From contig OZ220466.1 in NCBI GenBank assembly GCA_965116055.1, forward strand, positions 1,240,001 through 1,304,000: 64,000 bases of DNA, given 5' to 3'. Source of the stretch: Bin55 sp965116055 (lineage in GTDB: Bacteria > Pseudomonadota > Gammaproteobacteria > Pseudomonadales > Azotimanducaceae). Below, in pieces: positions 44,632 through 54,750 of the stretch (within the stretch, counting starts at the first letter, position 1; the number at the start of each line of letters is the position of its first letter). The translations under genes and the position numbers were made by a program. Below the pieces are notes generated by a model. It was given only the letters and a program-made list of their open reading frames with translations, was not told where the DNA came from and made no database searches.

Positions 44632-45378
44632 ATGAATTGGTTTACCCGTGTGTTTCACAAAATGAGTTCGCCGCCTTATTTTTTTCGCGGTGCACGACTC
44701 TGGGTGAATTGGCTCTACGCAATCGGGTTGGTTAGTCTTGCAATCGGCAATATTTGGGGCCTTGGATTCGCGCCGGCGGATCGATTACAAGGTGATAGTT
44801 TTCGAATTATCTATATGCACGTGCCTGCAGCCCACTTGTCCCAGCTTGTTTATGTCGCAATTGCAGTTGCCGGTTTTGTTTATTTGGTGTGGCGCATGAA
44901 AATGGCTGACATATTTATGCTGTCAGCAGTGTGGCTCGGTGTCTGGTTAACCGCCTTCGCATTGTTTAGCGGTATTGTGTGGGGCATACCCACGTGGGGT
45001 ACCGGCTGGGTATGGGACGCACGCACGACATCTATGCTTATACAACTTTTTCTTTTTTTAGGTCTGATTGCACTACGAGTGGCTATTCCTCATTCGAAGC
45101 GAGGTGCATTGGCTGCTTCCGTTCTTGCGATAGTGGGTGTCGTCAATATTCCGATCATTAAATATTCGGTCGATTGGTTTACTACATTACATCAACCCGC
45201 GTCAATACAGATAGGGAGCCCGATTAGTATTGACCCATCAATGCTTTGGCCCCTGCTGATCAATACGATTGGCTTGTATGCATTAGCTGCAGGTGTGATC
45301 TTGTACCACATGCGAATTCACGTGCTAAGTCGCGAACGTGGGAGTGATTGGTTAACCGATGTATTAGGCATTAAATAG
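44632..45378 (+). CDS. ccmC: Heme transporter CcmC
   Basis: Heme handling protein of 248 residues with six transmembrane helices. The tryptophan-rich WWD-type motif reads WGIPTWGTGWVWDARTTSML (about 118-137). Conserved histidines flank it (MHVPAAHLSQ and TTLHQPASIQ). It attaches heme to CcmE in the periplasm. Confidence 0.95.
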   Translation: MNWFTRVFHKMSSPPYFFRGARLWVNWLYAIGLVSLAIGNIWGLGFAPADRLQGDSFRIIYMHVPAAHLSQLVYVAIAVAGFVYLVWRMKMADIFMLSAVWLGVWLTAFALFSGIVWGIPTWGTGWVWDARTTSMLIQLFLFLGLIALRVAIPHSKRGALAASVLAIVGVVNIPIIKYSVDWFTTLHQPASIQIGSPISIDPSMLWPLLINTIGLYALAAGVILYHMRIHVLSRERGSDWLTDVLGIK

Positions 45379-45379
45379 T

Positions 45380-45571
45380 TTGTCAGTTTTGGAGTGGTTG
45401 TGGATGGGTGGTTACGCAGCTTACGTGTGGCCAGTCTATGGCGTTGGATTGATTTTGATCGTGGGTGTCGCTATGACGCCTCGTTACTTGTACAGGCGCA
45501 TGATTGCGAACATGCGCGACGAGTATGGTGACAACGAAAGCAATAAATATAAGTCGGAAGAAACGAACTGA
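45380..45571 (+). CDS. ccmD: Heme exporter protein CcmD
   Basis: Small single-helix membrane protein of 63 residues: EWLWMGGYAAYVWPVYGVGL, then a cytoplasmic basic tail (RYLYRRMIANMRDEYG). The family pattern GGYA.YVW.AY is present. It stabilises the CcmC-CcmE complex. TTG start, one base after ccmC. The expected tight junction to ccmE is broken by a MITE and AT-rich DNA. Confidence 0.88.
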   Translation: MSVLEWLWMGGYAAYVWPVYGVGLILIVGVAMTPRYLYRRMIANMRDEYGDNESNKYKSEETN

Positions 45572-45604
45572 CCGACCTTCATCAGGATTTCCACAGTATT
45601 ACAA

Positions 45605-45723
45605 GGCGCCTCTCAAAATCCAAATTCAGTGACTATAATATATATTAACTTATTGATTCCATTACTCTATCAATTTAAATAATCAACCCCCGGATCAATT
45701 TTAGGAGGTTTTGAGAGGTGCCC
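45605..45723 (-). mobile_element. MITE copy 3 (IS5-related, 119 bp)
   Basis: The best preserved copy, inverted relative to copies 1 and 2. The ends are GGCGCCTCTCAAAATCC on the left and GGAGGTTTTGAGAGGTGCCC on the right, whose reverse complement is the IS5-type terminal repeat. The interior matches the other copies in reverse complement. No clear target duplication: ACAA on the left against ATTT on the right. Confidence 0.85.
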
Positions 45724-46055
45724 ATTTATAGGGAGCTCTTAAAACTAAAACTAGATTAGAGCCTTAATTCATTGGTTTGCCAATACTTTTACTTGATCCG
45801 TGAAACTTTTAGTTTTTATGAGGCTTTCTTGATATCGTATATATTTCTTCTTTTATAGGGTTGTCGGAAAATATAGACTCCTCTTGCTTTGGGTCCTTTA
45901 CCTCTCTGTTACCTATTGGAATATAACAAGGCATGTATGTGGACTTTTGTCAAATCAAGATGTCTGAGGACTCTTCAAACAGGCTTTTACGCACGATCTC
46001 GAAAAAGTAACTGTGATATATACTATTAAATGCTCGGGCTTATTTCGTAGCCTGG

Positions 46056-46083
46056 TTGCTCGTTAAAATTACGCTGCATTATG
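46056..46083 (+). promoter_or_regulatory. Candidate promoter for ccmEFGHI
   Basis: TTGCTC (46056-46061) and ATTATG (46078-46083) are spaced 16 bp, 32 bp before the ccmE GTG. Both boxes are imperfect. It is proposed only because the operon is broken upstream and the distal genes may need their own promoter. Confidence 0.3.
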
Positions 46084-46115
46084 TCGCCCTTTTGTAACAC
46101 GTAATAACCAAGCTC

Positions 46116-46541
46116 GTGAAGCCCATCCGCAAGCGTCGCCTAGGTATCGCGCTATTTGTGTTTTTCGGATCGACGACAACGCTTACGTTGGCATTTTACG
46201 CGATGCAACAGAATTTGGAGTTTTTCTATGTGCCTGAGCGCGTAGTAGGCGGTGACGCGCCGATTGGAACCCCGATCAGAGCAGGGGGTATGGTGGTTGC
46301 AGGAAGCATTGTGCGTAGCAATCACGACTTGACCGTTCGGTTCGTGTTGAGTGATATGAAAGGGTCAAGTTTTCCGGTCGTTTATACAGGTCTCTTGCCT
46401 AATCTCTTTGTTGAGGGGCAAGGTGCGCTTGTATCGGGTGTGCTGCGAGAAGATGGCGTATTCGATGCCGAACAGGTACTGGCAAAGCATGACGAAACTT
46501 ATATGCCTCCAGAACTAGCAGAACTCCACAGCGAGGAATGA
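46116..46541 (+). CDS. ccmE: Heme chaperone CcmE
   Basis: Periplasmic membrane-anchored heme carrier of 141 residues. N-terminal anchor (LGIALFVFFGSTTTLTLAFYA), then an OB-fold with GGMVVAGSI and VRFVLSDMKGS. The heme-binding His is in LAKHDETYMPPEL near residue 127, the expected KHDExYxPPE motif. GTG start without a good ribosome binding site. It overlaps ccmF by 4 bp. Confidence 0.94.
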   Translation: MKPIRKRRLGIALFVFFGSTTTLTLAFYAMQQNLEFFYVPERVVGGDAPIGTPIRAGGMVVAGSIVRSNHDLTVRFVLSDMKGSSFPVVYTGLLPNLFVEGQGALVSGVLREDGVFDAEQVLAKHDETYMPPELAELHSEE

Positions 46542-48457
46542 TCCCCGAACTCGCGCATTTTTTCTGCGTGATGGCATTTGTAAGCTCGCTTGTACTAGCA
46601 GCTACGGGCTTTCGTGGAGCACAAAAGCGTCAACTTACCTGGGTACGGGTCGCAAAGCAAGTCGCAATCGCACAGTTCGGCTTATTGTGTGTGTCGTTTG
46701 TATTGCTTGATATTTCGTTCCTACGCGATGACTTTACGGTGCGATATGTTGCTGAGAACTCCAATGCGCTATTACCTTGGTACTTCAAAGCGAGCGCTAT
46801 GTGGGGAGATCATGAAGGGTCGTTCTTGCTTTGGACGTTAGTTATGGCAGGTTGGACCTGCGCGGTTGCTTTACGCGGCAAAACGCTTAGCTTCGACATG
46901 CACGGCTATGTGCTTAGCATCATGGGGCTTCTCAACGGCGCGTTTCTTTTATTTTTGTTGAGCGTGAGCAATCCATTTTTAAGGATGTTCTCGCTTGAAC
47001 CTGTTGATGGCGCGGATTTAAATGCCATTTTGCAAGATTACGGTCACCTTGTGCATCCACCTTTCTTGTATGTGGGTTATGTCGGATTCTCGGTTGTTTT
47101 CGCTTATGGCGTAGCGGCCTTAATCACGGGGCGCATTGATGCAGCATGGGCGCGCTGGTCACGACCATGGACTAATACCGCATGGGCGTTCCTGACAGTT
47201 GGGATAGCGCTGGGGTCGTGGTGGGCGTACTACGAGCTAGGCTGGGGTGGATGGTGGTTTTGGGACCCGGTTGAAAATGCTTCGTTTATGCCTTGGCTTG
47301 CTGCAACAGCGCTCATACATTCTCTGGCGGTCACTGAAAAGCGAGGCGCATTCAAGTCTTGGACGGTTTGGCTTGCATTGCTGACGTTTACGCTATGTCT
47401 AATCGGTGCATTTCTGGTTCGTTCAGGCGTGCTGACGAGCGTTCATGCGTTCGCAATTGATCCTGGACGTGGGCTATTTCTAGCTTCAATCGTCGCTGTA
47501 GTGGTGTGTCTATCTCTGACTCTCTATGCTCTTCGTGCGGGCCGGTTGCGTTCTCGAATTTCATATACCGGCGTTTCGCGCGAGTTATTGCTTCTATCGA
47601 ATAATGTGCTATTGACGCTAGCTCTAGCAGTCATTTTCTTATATACGTTGTATCCCTTGTTCTACGAGTGGCTCACGGATGGCGAACGTGTGTCGATTGG
47701 ACCACCGTACTTCAATCGAGCATTCGTTCCCTTGATGTTGATTCTTGCTGGATGTTTGGCGCTCGTCCCATTTTCAAGGTGGAAACGTACGCCTTTAATG
47801 CAATTTCGACCTGCTTTATATATGTTTGGTGGATCATTATTGTTAGGCCTAGTCATTCCTTTGGTTTATACAGGTGCGTTGCATATTGGCGTGTCGCTAT
47901 GTGTAGCGTTATCTCTTTGGGTTATCGGCGCACATCTAGCAGACTGCTATCGATTTCGCAACAGTTTAACCCTGAGTTATCTCGGCATGACGGTCGCTCA
48001 CATTGGTTTCGCAGTGACGGTCATCGGCATTGCGGTTACGACGGGTTTTTCCGTAAGCCAGGATTTAAGACTTGAGGTGGGCGATGAGGTGCGTGTTGGT
48101 GATCGCACTTATATATTTGAAGATCTTCGTACGATTCACGGCCCAAACTATGTGGCGCAACAAGCTCAATTCGTCGTTGGCGACATTAGATTATTGCCGG
48201 AAAGACGACAATACACGACCCGCAATACCGTAACAACAGAAGCGGCCATTCGACCCGGCTTTACCAACGACTTGCTCATCTCTTTAGGTGAGTCTGTAGG
48301 AGACGGTGCATGGGCCGTTCGTATTCAAGAAAAGCCCTTGATCCGTTGGATTTGGTTGGGAGCGATTCTCGCGGCAATAGCTGGAATATTGGCCATTTTT
48401 GATGTGCGATATCGTCGATTGCGCGGACGAGTGGCACGATCTGTAAACCCGAGTTAG
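46538..48457 (+). CDS. ccmF: Cytochrome c heme lyase subunit CcmF
   Basis: Large membrane protein of 639 residues with about fifteen helices. The WWD domain GWGGWWFWDPVENASFMPWL (about 231-250) and flanking His residues mark the heme-lyase core; GAFLVRSGVLTSVHAFAIDP follows as expected. It ligates heme to apocytochrome c. ATG overlaps ccmE. Confidence 0.95.
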   Translation: MIPELAHFFCVMAFVSSLVLAATGFRGAQKRQLTWVRVAKQVAIAQFGLLCVSFVLLDISFLRDDFTVRYVAENSNALLPWYFKASAMWGDHEGSFLLWTLVMAGWTCAVALRGKTLSFDMHGYVLSIMGLLNGAFLLFLLSVSNPFLRMFSLEPVDGADLNAILQDYGHLVHPPFLYVGYVGFSVVFAYGVAALITGRIDAAWARWSRPWTNTAWAFLTVGIALGSWWAYYELGWGGWWFWDPVENASFMPWLAATALIHSLAVTEKRGAFKSWTVWLALLTFTLCLIGAFLVRSGVLTSVHAFAIDPGRGLFLASIVAVVVCLSLTLYALRAGRLRSRISYTGVSRELLLLSNNVLLTLALAVIFLYTLYPLFYEWLTDGERVSIGPPYFNRAFVPLMLILAGCLALVPFSRWKRTPLMQFRPALYMFGGSLLLGLVIPLVYTGALHIGVSLCVALSLWVIGAHLADCYRFRNSLTLSYLGMTVAHIGFAVTVIGIAVTTGFSVSQDLRLEVGDEVRVGDRTYIFEDLRTIHGPNYVAQQAQFVVGDIRLLPERRQYTTRNTVTTEAAIRPGFTNDLLISLGESVGDGAWAVRIQEKPLIRWIWLGAILAAIAGILAIFDVRYRRLRGRVARSVNPS

Positions 48458-48462
48458 ATCCA

Positions 48463-49029
48463 ATGGTTGATAAAAGACTCTTCTCCCCGTTACGAATGGC
48501 AATGTGGCTACCTCTTGCCGTTTTCGCAGGGTTGTGCTTTGTTTTCTTTGTGAGTTTAGATTTTTCGCCGAGGCAGAATTTGCCGTCTCCGTTGATTGAT
48601 CACCATTTGCCGACGTTTGCATTGCCGGAATTACGCAGTGGTTCGATGCAAACCCAGGAGGACTTACCTCGCGAGGCGTTCTTACTTAATGTGTGGGCCA
48701 CGTGGTGTTTTCCTTGCCGGGAAGAGCATCCAATCCTCATGGATATCTTCGCTGAAGATATCGCGATCGTTGGCTTGAATTACAAGGACGATGCACCTAA
48801 AGCAAGTGCATGGTTGGATGCGCTCGGTGACCCATATCGTCTGAATTTAGTTGATTCCTTAGGAACTTACGGTTTGGAACTTGGCGTTTATGGCGTACCT
48901 GCAACCTATTTAGTTGACGCCTCTCGAGTCATTCGCTATAAGCACATCGGACCTATTAGCGAAGCGCAATGGCGGCAGGAATTAAGCCCGTTATTCCACT
49001 CCTTGCAACAGGTGTCGCCTGATGCATAA
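48463..49029 (+). CDS. ccmG: Thiol:disulfide interchange protein CcmG/DsbE
   Basis: Membrane-anchored thioredoxin-like reductase of 188 residues. N-terminal anchor (MWLPLAVFAGLCFVFFVSL, ~12-30), catalytic WATWCFPCREEHP (CFPC), cis-Pro region YGVPATYLVD. It reduces apocytochrome thiols before heme attachment. The end overlaps ccmH by 8 bp. Confidence 0.94.
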   Translation: MVDKRLFSPLRMAMWLPLAVFAGLCFVFFVSLDFSPRQNLPSPLIDHHLPTFALPELRSGSMQTQEDLPREAFLLNVWATWCFPCREEHPILMDIFAEDIAIVGLNYKDDAPKASAWLDALGDPYRLNLVDSLGTYGLELGVYGVPATYLVDASRVIRYKHIGPISEAQWRQELSPLFHSLQQVSPDA

Positions 49030-49507
49030 AGGATTTACATGGGATACGTTACAAGCCTGGGCTTGTGTTTTCTGGCTGGCTGCAGCAACGATGACGTATG
49101 ACACAATTCAAGCGCAAAACAATCAGGAAGTTGACTTACCACCCGAGCTCGTGACGCGTTACGAGGTTCTCATAGCGGAAATTCGCTGTCCGAAGTGTCT
49201 AAATATCAATATTGCTGACTCTAACGCACCCATAGCCGAAGACCTGAGAACATTCGTTAAAAAAAAACTGCTAGAGGGACAGTCGAACGCTTCTATTAAA
49301 GCATTTCTTCGTGATCGCTATGGCAATTTCATCGACTACAACCCACCCTTTAGCCCCATGACGCTTGTACTTTGGATATTGCCTATTGTTTTATTAATTT
49401 CCGCTGGTTTGGTATTCACTTTTATTGGCTCAAAACGACATAGTATTGAACTTTCAGATGAAGAGAAAGCGCGGCTTCAACGCTTGAAACCGCAAAGGCT
49501 CTCTTGA
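49022..49507 (+). CDS. ccmH: Cytochrome c maturation protein CcmH
   Basis: Protein of 161 residues of the short (N-terminal) CcmH type. Signal/anchor (LQAWACVFWLAAATM), then the redox motif IRCPKCLNINIADSNAPIA (C-P-K-C) and a C-terminal transmembrane helix (LVLWILPIVLLISAGLVFTFI). Here CcmH and CcmI are separate genes, unlike the fused E. coli CcmH. It overlaps ccmI by 4 bp. Confidence 0.93.
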   Translation: MHKGFTWDTLQAWACVFWLAAATMTYDTIQAQNNQEVDLPPELVTRYEVLIAEIRCPKCLNINIADSNAPIAEDLRTFVKKKLLEGQSNASIKAFLRDRYGNFIDYNPPFSPMTLVLWILPIVLLISAGLVFTFIGSKRHSIELSDEEKARLQRLKPQRLS

Positions 49508-51012
49508 CGGCGATCCTATTGCTGTTGGCGGTAGCTGGGCTTGCCGTCGCAGGGGCATTATCTCTTGCATTTCTGCGTAGCGCACGACATACCGAAGCCA
49601 ACGTTTCGGACCGGGATGCCGTCAACCTATCCATTGCGGAAGAGAATCGGCTCATGCTCTCTAATGCTTTATTAAGCCAGGAAGAGTCGGAAATAGGAGA
49701 TTTAGAAGTAGATATCGCGCTGCTTGAGGATGTGAGGGAGGAACCTATCCGTATCTCGACCGATGCAAGCTCCTGGCATCTGATATTCGTTGCAATCTTG
49801 ATTCCGATTTTTGCTTTTGTGCTCTACTGGGTAGAGTGGGGCCGACCGGGCACAGTGCTTTTGCAAGAGGCGGTGCGGCAGCTTAACGGCGCTATGGATG
49901 AAGCGGCGACTGTAAAAGTTGTAGATCTGCTAGAGGCTTACGTTGACTTGCACCCTGACGATGCAGAAGCGTGGACGAACTTAATGTCACTTCAGTTGTA
50001 CTCAGGTAACTACGAAGGGTTTCGTAGTACGCATAAAGCTGCTGAGATAGAAGGTCATGTTTCGTCGTTCGGCGATTCTTTATATCTACTTGACGCGTTT
50101 CGACAACGCCGAATTGATCTCTTGCCATATGACTTGCAAGTGCGTGATCGACTTCGTAAATCTGACGAGAATGCACAAGCGGTCGCGTTGATTGATGCAA
50201 TCGAACACACTGAGCGTGGTGATATCGCAAGTGCGAATCGCGCCTGGGAAGATATCTTGAGTCAGCGAGATGTGTTTCAGCTGCATCCTATGGCAAGATT
50301 CGGTCAGCGAGCAACCAGAGTAAAGCTGGTAAAGAGTACTCACGTGCACATTGCGGTTGATATCTCTTTGGAGCAAATCTATCCCGATAAAAATTGGTTG
50401 TTCGTCTATGCTCGAACAGCCCACAATCAGTCGCCTCTCGCTGTCGTTCGGCGCCCCTTGAATGGGTTGAGGCGGTTCGAGTTGATCCTGGACGATTCGG
50501 TTGCGATGCAACCAACGCAACGACTGTCCGACGCGTCGCATGCCGTGGTGACTGCGCGGCTCTCGGCTACACCTGATGCGCTTGAACAAATCGGCGATTT
50601 AATCGTATCAAGCGATCAAGTGTCCGTTGGTGGACAACCGCGCGTGCAATTGCAATTTGGGCCGGTGAGGCGCTTGTTAACGGTATCCATTGCTTCCGAC
50701 GAGCCTATCGGTCCCTTCGAGTCGGTCTATATAATCGTTCGGAAACGATTTGTTAGAGAACCACCGCTTGCAGTGCGTCGCGTCTTTGGTTCGCATACCT
50801 TGTCCGCACTTGAGATCACATTGGCCGATGCGATGATGCCGGTAGATAACGAACTGGATGTAAACGAACTGGAAGTGCTAGCCAGATTGTCGCGCCATGG
50901 TATGGCGATTGCGCGACCAGGCGATGTTGAGAGTGCAGCTGTGCCGTTTGAAGAAGGCGCCTCCGTTGTTTTAGCGCTCAATCGAACGGTCGATGATGAA
51001 ACACGCGATTGA
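49504..51012 (+). CDS. ccmI: Cytochrome c maturation protein CcmI
   Basis: Apocytochrome c chaperone of 502 residues. Two membrane helices (residues ~1-24 and ~95-113, HLIFVAILIPIFAFVLYWVEW) are followed by TPR-like helices (VDLLEAYVDLHPDDAEAWTNL, split by turn, ~135-200) and a beta-rich C-terminal domain, which is the large CcmI form. TTG start overlapping the ccmH stop (TTGA). Confidence 0.88.
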   Translation: MTAILLLLAVAGLAVAGALSLAFLRSARHTEANVSDRDAVNLSIAEENRLMLSNALLSQEESEIGDLEVDIALLEDVREEPIRISTDASSWHLIFVAILIPIFAFVLYWVEWGRPGTVLLQEAVRQLNGAMDEAATVKVVDLLEAYVDLHPDDAEAWTNLMSLQLYSGNYEGFRSTHKAAEIEGHVSSFGDSLYLLDAFRQRRIDLLPYDLQVRDRLRKSDENAQAVALIDAIEHTERGDIASANRAWEDILSQRDVFQLHPMARFGQRATRVKLVKSTHVHIAVDISLEQIYPDKNWLFVYARTAHNQSPLAVVRRPLNGLRRFELILDDSVAMQPTQRLSDASHAVVTARLSATPDALEQIGDLIVSSDQVSVGGQPRVQLQFGPVRRLLTVSIASDEPIGPFESVYIIVRKRFVREPPLAVRRVFGSHTLSALEITLADAMMPVDNELDVNELEVLARLSRHGMAIARPGDVESAAVPFEEGASVVLALNRTVDDETRD

Positions 51013-51015
51013 CTT

Positions 51016-54000
51016 TTGCACTTACAAACGATCAAGTTAGCCGGATTTAAGTCTTTTGTCGACCCGACGGTGATCGACATCCATCCTGGCGTTACGGTTA
51101 TAGTCGGCCCCAATGGATGTGGAAAGTCCAATATCCTTGACGCTGTGAGGTGGGTTATCGGTGAGAGCGTTGCACATCGGTTACGCGTCGACGAGAATCG
51201 AGATTTCATTTTTAATGGTGCGGGAACTCGGGCACCGGCCTCAAGGGCAAGCGTGGAGCTATTGTTCGATAATCAAGATGGTCGGGTAGGGGGTGAATAT
51301 GCCGCTTATGCTGAATTGTCCGTGCGTCGAGACATCCTCACCGAAGGCCCATCACAGTACTTTCTTAATGGAAAACGTTGTCGACGGCGCGATGTACGCG
51401 ATGTGTTTTTAGGTACGGGATTTGGTACGCGCGGTTACTCAATCATCCAACAAGATTGGATTTCCTCACTTGTCAATGCCAACCCGGAAACTTTGCGTGA
51501 GCATCTAGAGGAGGCTGCGGGCGTATCAAAGTATCAAGCGCGAAGACACGAAACGCTTAACAAACTTAATCTCACAATCGCAAACCTTGAACGCATCCGC
51601 TTGAAACAGGAGGATTTGGCAAAGGAAATCCGCACACTTAAGACGCAAGCTACGAAAGCGAGACGATTTCAGGAGATAACAGAGAAACTCAATTCATTGC
51701 AAGCTCGGTCCACAAGACATCGGTTGAACGAAAAACAGTCAGCCCGTGAGAACATTCAAGATGTATCTAGATCAATCGAACAACAATTAGATGAGATTGA
51801 TTCGCGAAACGCTGCTTACGACGAAAAAATCAATCGATTTGACGCATTACTCTCAAGGCAACAAGAAGAACAGGATGCTATCGCAGAGAGACGCATTGAG
51901 GCGACGACATGGGTTAATTCACTTGGCAATCAAATTCAACAACTCAACGCCGCGCATGATGCGGCGAGTATTGATATTCAAGACAAGTGCAGCTTATTGA
52001 GCGAAGCGTTATCGACTTTGGAATCCGATGTGGCGGATCTGATGGACCTCAAAGTGCAACGGAATTCAATTGAAGGTGAACTAGACGATATCAAGAGTCG
52101 CAGAGAATCAGTAGGACATGAACTAGCGGTGGCGAATCGTGAAACGGAATCGTTGGATGGATTAACTTCGGTGCTTGAGGAAAAAGCGGCGGGCATCCGT
52201 AAGCGGATTTCAGACATTGAATCGCAATGTCGCATTGATGAGTCCGCAATCGCAAATCTAACGAACATGCTTGATGTAGTAGCCATGCCGAATGTTGAGT
52301 TAGGTGACCTAGAGACAAAAATTTCAGATATACAGCATTTAATTCGAAAAGATATGCAAGCGAAAAACGAGATGCAAGAGAAGCTTGCGCAAATTGAAGC
52401 AGACATTGGAGAAAACGAGCAAAGACGAGCTGAATGTAGAAACGCTATAGAGTCGTTAGACAAGTGCCTTCAGCCTTTGCGAGAGGAGCAACTCAGACTT
52501 AAGACACTTCAGAATATGCCGCTGAGCCAAAACTCTGCGTCAGAGCATCTGGATCAGTGGCTACTGAATTCACAGCTCGACCAGAATTTACGCATCGGTG
52601 CTATGTTGGAGGTTAGTGAAGGTTGGGAAACAGCTGTTGAAATCGTACTAGGCGCGCGCATACAAGCAATAGCAACTCGAGATTTTGACCAACATCGTCA
52701 AAGTCTTGCTGGTCTACAAAAGATTGATATTGCATTATGGAATTTAGAAAGCAACGAGAACCATACGGAGAACTTAGGTCCTTGTAGGCCACTAGCTTCG
52801 AAACTTGTGGGTGAGAATGCAAAACGCTTTACGTCGCTATTTAAAGGGGTTTTTGCCTGTGCTGACTATGCACAAGCGTTAGAAGTCGTTCCTTATCTTG
52901 AATCGAATCAATGCGTCGTAACCAAGGATGGCGCATGGATGGGTAAGGATTGGGTTTATCTATTCCGCGCGGAGCATGACGAACTTGGGGTTATTGAGCG
53001 AAATCGGCGCATTGTCGAACTAACCCAAAAAATTGACGCAATCGAGCTCGAAATCTCAATGTTAAACCGGCAACACGAGCAGGTAGCGGTGTTATCGGAT
53101 CGACTTACAGGAGAAAAAGAGACCGTCCAAGCGTCCTTGAATGCGATTTCTGCGAATCTCATTGAAAGTCGCACATTGCTTAACCAATACAAGATGCAAC
53201 ACGAACAACGTCGCCAAGCGTTAGACGAACTGCTAAAGAATCGTACAGGTCGTCAAGATGAGATCGAAAAACTGCGCAAAAAATTGGCGGACGGGACATC
53301 GCAGATAGCTAGTATGAGTGAGAAACAGGAGGAAACTGAGAAAAAAATAAAAGAGAATCGACTGAAAAGTGTGAAGGCGGAGTGCAACCGAGCGGAAAAG
53401 CAACGTGTGTTTGACTCGGTAGTTGGTAGGTCTCAGCGTATAGAGCAGGGTCTAACACAATTAATCGTAAAGCAGGAATACCTTGAGCGGTCCCAGGATC
53501 GCCAGGAGTTAATCGTTCGTAGACTTCTGTCTGAGCTTAGTAGGCTCATTCAAGCGGATAACGAAAAACTTGGGCAGTTACCTGAACTGCAGATACAGCA
53601 CCAAACGAGCCAGGAAGACCTTAGGGTTGTCGAGTTTGATTTAGTGGCTAAGAATCGCGAATTACGAGAGACTCAGCAAACTCTAGCAAATGCTCGTGAG
53701 GAGAAAAACCAATTAGTTCCGAAAAAAGACAAATTAATCGGTTCTTTAACTGAATTTAAAACCCAACAGGCCGAGTTGACGATTGAAATCAATCAGCTGA
53801 CGGCTGAATTAGACCGATATAACGGAGCCACGTCGGCTGCTGAAGATCTGAACGAGGATAGTTTTAACAGCCACGTGATTGAACAAGAAATCGAAACCCT
53901 GTCTGCAAGTCTGCGTCAACTTGGGTTGATCAACTATCGTGCAACGACAGATTTGGAAGAGCGAATTGCGGAAAAGGAGGCGCTTGATCTACAGATTGAA

Positions 54001-54537
54001 GACTTAGCATCAGCTATGGCGACAATGCAGGAAGTTATGAAACGAATTGACAACGAGAGCAAACGCAGCTTGCGCGAAACATTCGATGCGGTCAATACGA
54101 ATCTGAATAAATTGTTCAGCGTGCTTTTCGGTGGTGGTGCTGCTAAACTTGAATTCACCGAAGCCGACATACTTAAGGCAGGGATAATCATACGAGCGCA
54201 GCCGCCCGGTAAACGAAATTCGACTATCAATATGTTATCTGGTGGCGAACGAGCGATGGTTGCTATCGCGTTTGTGTTTGCGCTCTTCGAGCTCAATCCG
54301 AGTCCGGTTTGTGTTTTGGATGAAGTAGATGCCCCTTTAGACGAACGCAATGTCGCTATATTTTCGAAATTGTTGGCGGAGATGCGCTCTAAAACACAAT
54401 TTGTCGTGATCACACACAATCCGGCCACGATGGAATTGGCTGGCAATTTACTTGGTGTTACGATGGAGGAACCTGGTGTATCAAGGCTTGTCGCAGTAAA
54501 CCTTGAGGATGCGTATGCGATGGCTGCGAATCAATAG
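51016..54537 (+). CDS. smc: Chromosome segregation ATPase SMC
   Basis: Condensin subunit of 1173 residues. Walker A GPNGCGKSN (31-39), long coiled coils (~165-490 and ~665-1020), a hinge at about 500-660 (SEGWETAVEIVLGARIQAIA), ABC signature LSGGERAMVAIAF (~1075) and Walker B VCVLDEVDAPLDE (~1098). It compacts and segregates DNA with ScpA/ScpB. The TTG start is 3 bp after ccmI, an unusual close link. zipA and ligA, common downstream partners in gammaproteobacteria, do not follow; the next 200 bp are non-coding, then insertion sequences begin. Confidence 0.95.
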   Translation: MHLQTIKLAGFKSFVDPTVIDIHPGVTVIVGPNGCGKSNILDAVRWVIGESVAHRLRVDENRDFIFNGAGTRAPASRASVELLFDNQDGRVGGEYAAYAELSVRRDILTEGPSQYFLNGKRCRRRDVRDVFLGTGFGTRGYSIIQQDWISSLVNANPETLREHLEEAAGVSKYQARRHETLNKLNLTIANLERIRLKQEDLAKEIRTLKTQATKARRFQEITEKLNSLQARSTRHRLNEKQSARENIQDVSRSIEQQLDEIDSRNAAYDEKINRFDALLSRQQEEQDAIAERRIEATTWVNSLGNQIQQLNAAHDAASIDIQDKCSLLSEALSTLESDVADLMDLKVQRNSIEGELDDIKSRRESVGHELAVANRETESLDGLTSVLEEKAAGIRKRISDIESQCRIDESAIANLTNMLDVVAMPNVELGDLETKISDIQHLIRKDMQAKNEMQEKLAQIEADIGENEQRRAECRNAIESLDKCLQPLREEQLRLKTLQNMPLSQNSASEHLDQWLLNSQLDQNLRIGAMLEVSEGWETAVEIVLGARIQAIATRDFDQHRQSLAGLQKIDIALWNLESNENHTENLGPCRPLASKLVGENAKRFTSLFKGVFACADYAQALEVVPYLESNQCVVTKDGAWMGKDWVYLFRAEHDELGVIERNRRIVELTQKIDAIELEISMLNRQHEQVAVLSDRLTGEKETVQASLNAISANLIESRTLLNQYKMQHEQRRQALDELLKNRTGRQDEIEKLRKKLADGTSQIASMSEKQEETEKKIKENRLKSVKAECNRAEKQRVFDSVVGRSQRIEQGLTQLIVKQEYLERSQDRQELIVRRLLSELSRLIQADNEKLGQLPELQIQHQTSQEDLRVVEFDLVAKNRELRETQQTLANAREEKNQLVPKKDKLIGSLTEFKTQQAELTIEINQLTAELDRYNGATSAAEDLNEDSFNSHVIEQEIETLSASLRQLGLINYRATTDLEERIAEKEALDLQIEDLASAMATMQEVMKRIDNESKRSLRETFDAVNTNLNKLFSVLFGGGAAKLEFTEADILKAGIIIRAQPPGKRNSTINMLSGGERAMVAIAFVFALFELNPSPVCVLDEVDAPLDERNVAIFSKLLAEMRSKTQFVVITHNPATMELAGNLLGVTMEEPGVSRLVAVNLEDAYAMAANQ

Positions 54538-54750
54538 CAAACGTGCAATTTACGCTCCCGGTGCCGTATATCGTCCACATGCGAATTTATGGGCCTATTG
54601 ATGCTGACTTTATCGCTAATCTTGTGAATAGGTAACGCCTTTTCACACATCATATATGAGTAGTCAATTTCTGTGTTCTGTTACTACCGTTGAACCGAAC
54701 ACGGTGTGTAGATCCAAAGAAAATGATTAGGAGATAAATACAAATTTTTT

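Larger units (their letters stand above)
45572..46115. other. Insertion between ccmD and ccmE
   Basis: This 544-bp AT-rich stretch lies in what is normally a continuous ccm operon. It contains MITE copy 3 (45605-45723) and about 390 bp of low-GC sequence without a supported gene. A weak promoter candidate just before ccmE is listed separately. Confidence 0.7.
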
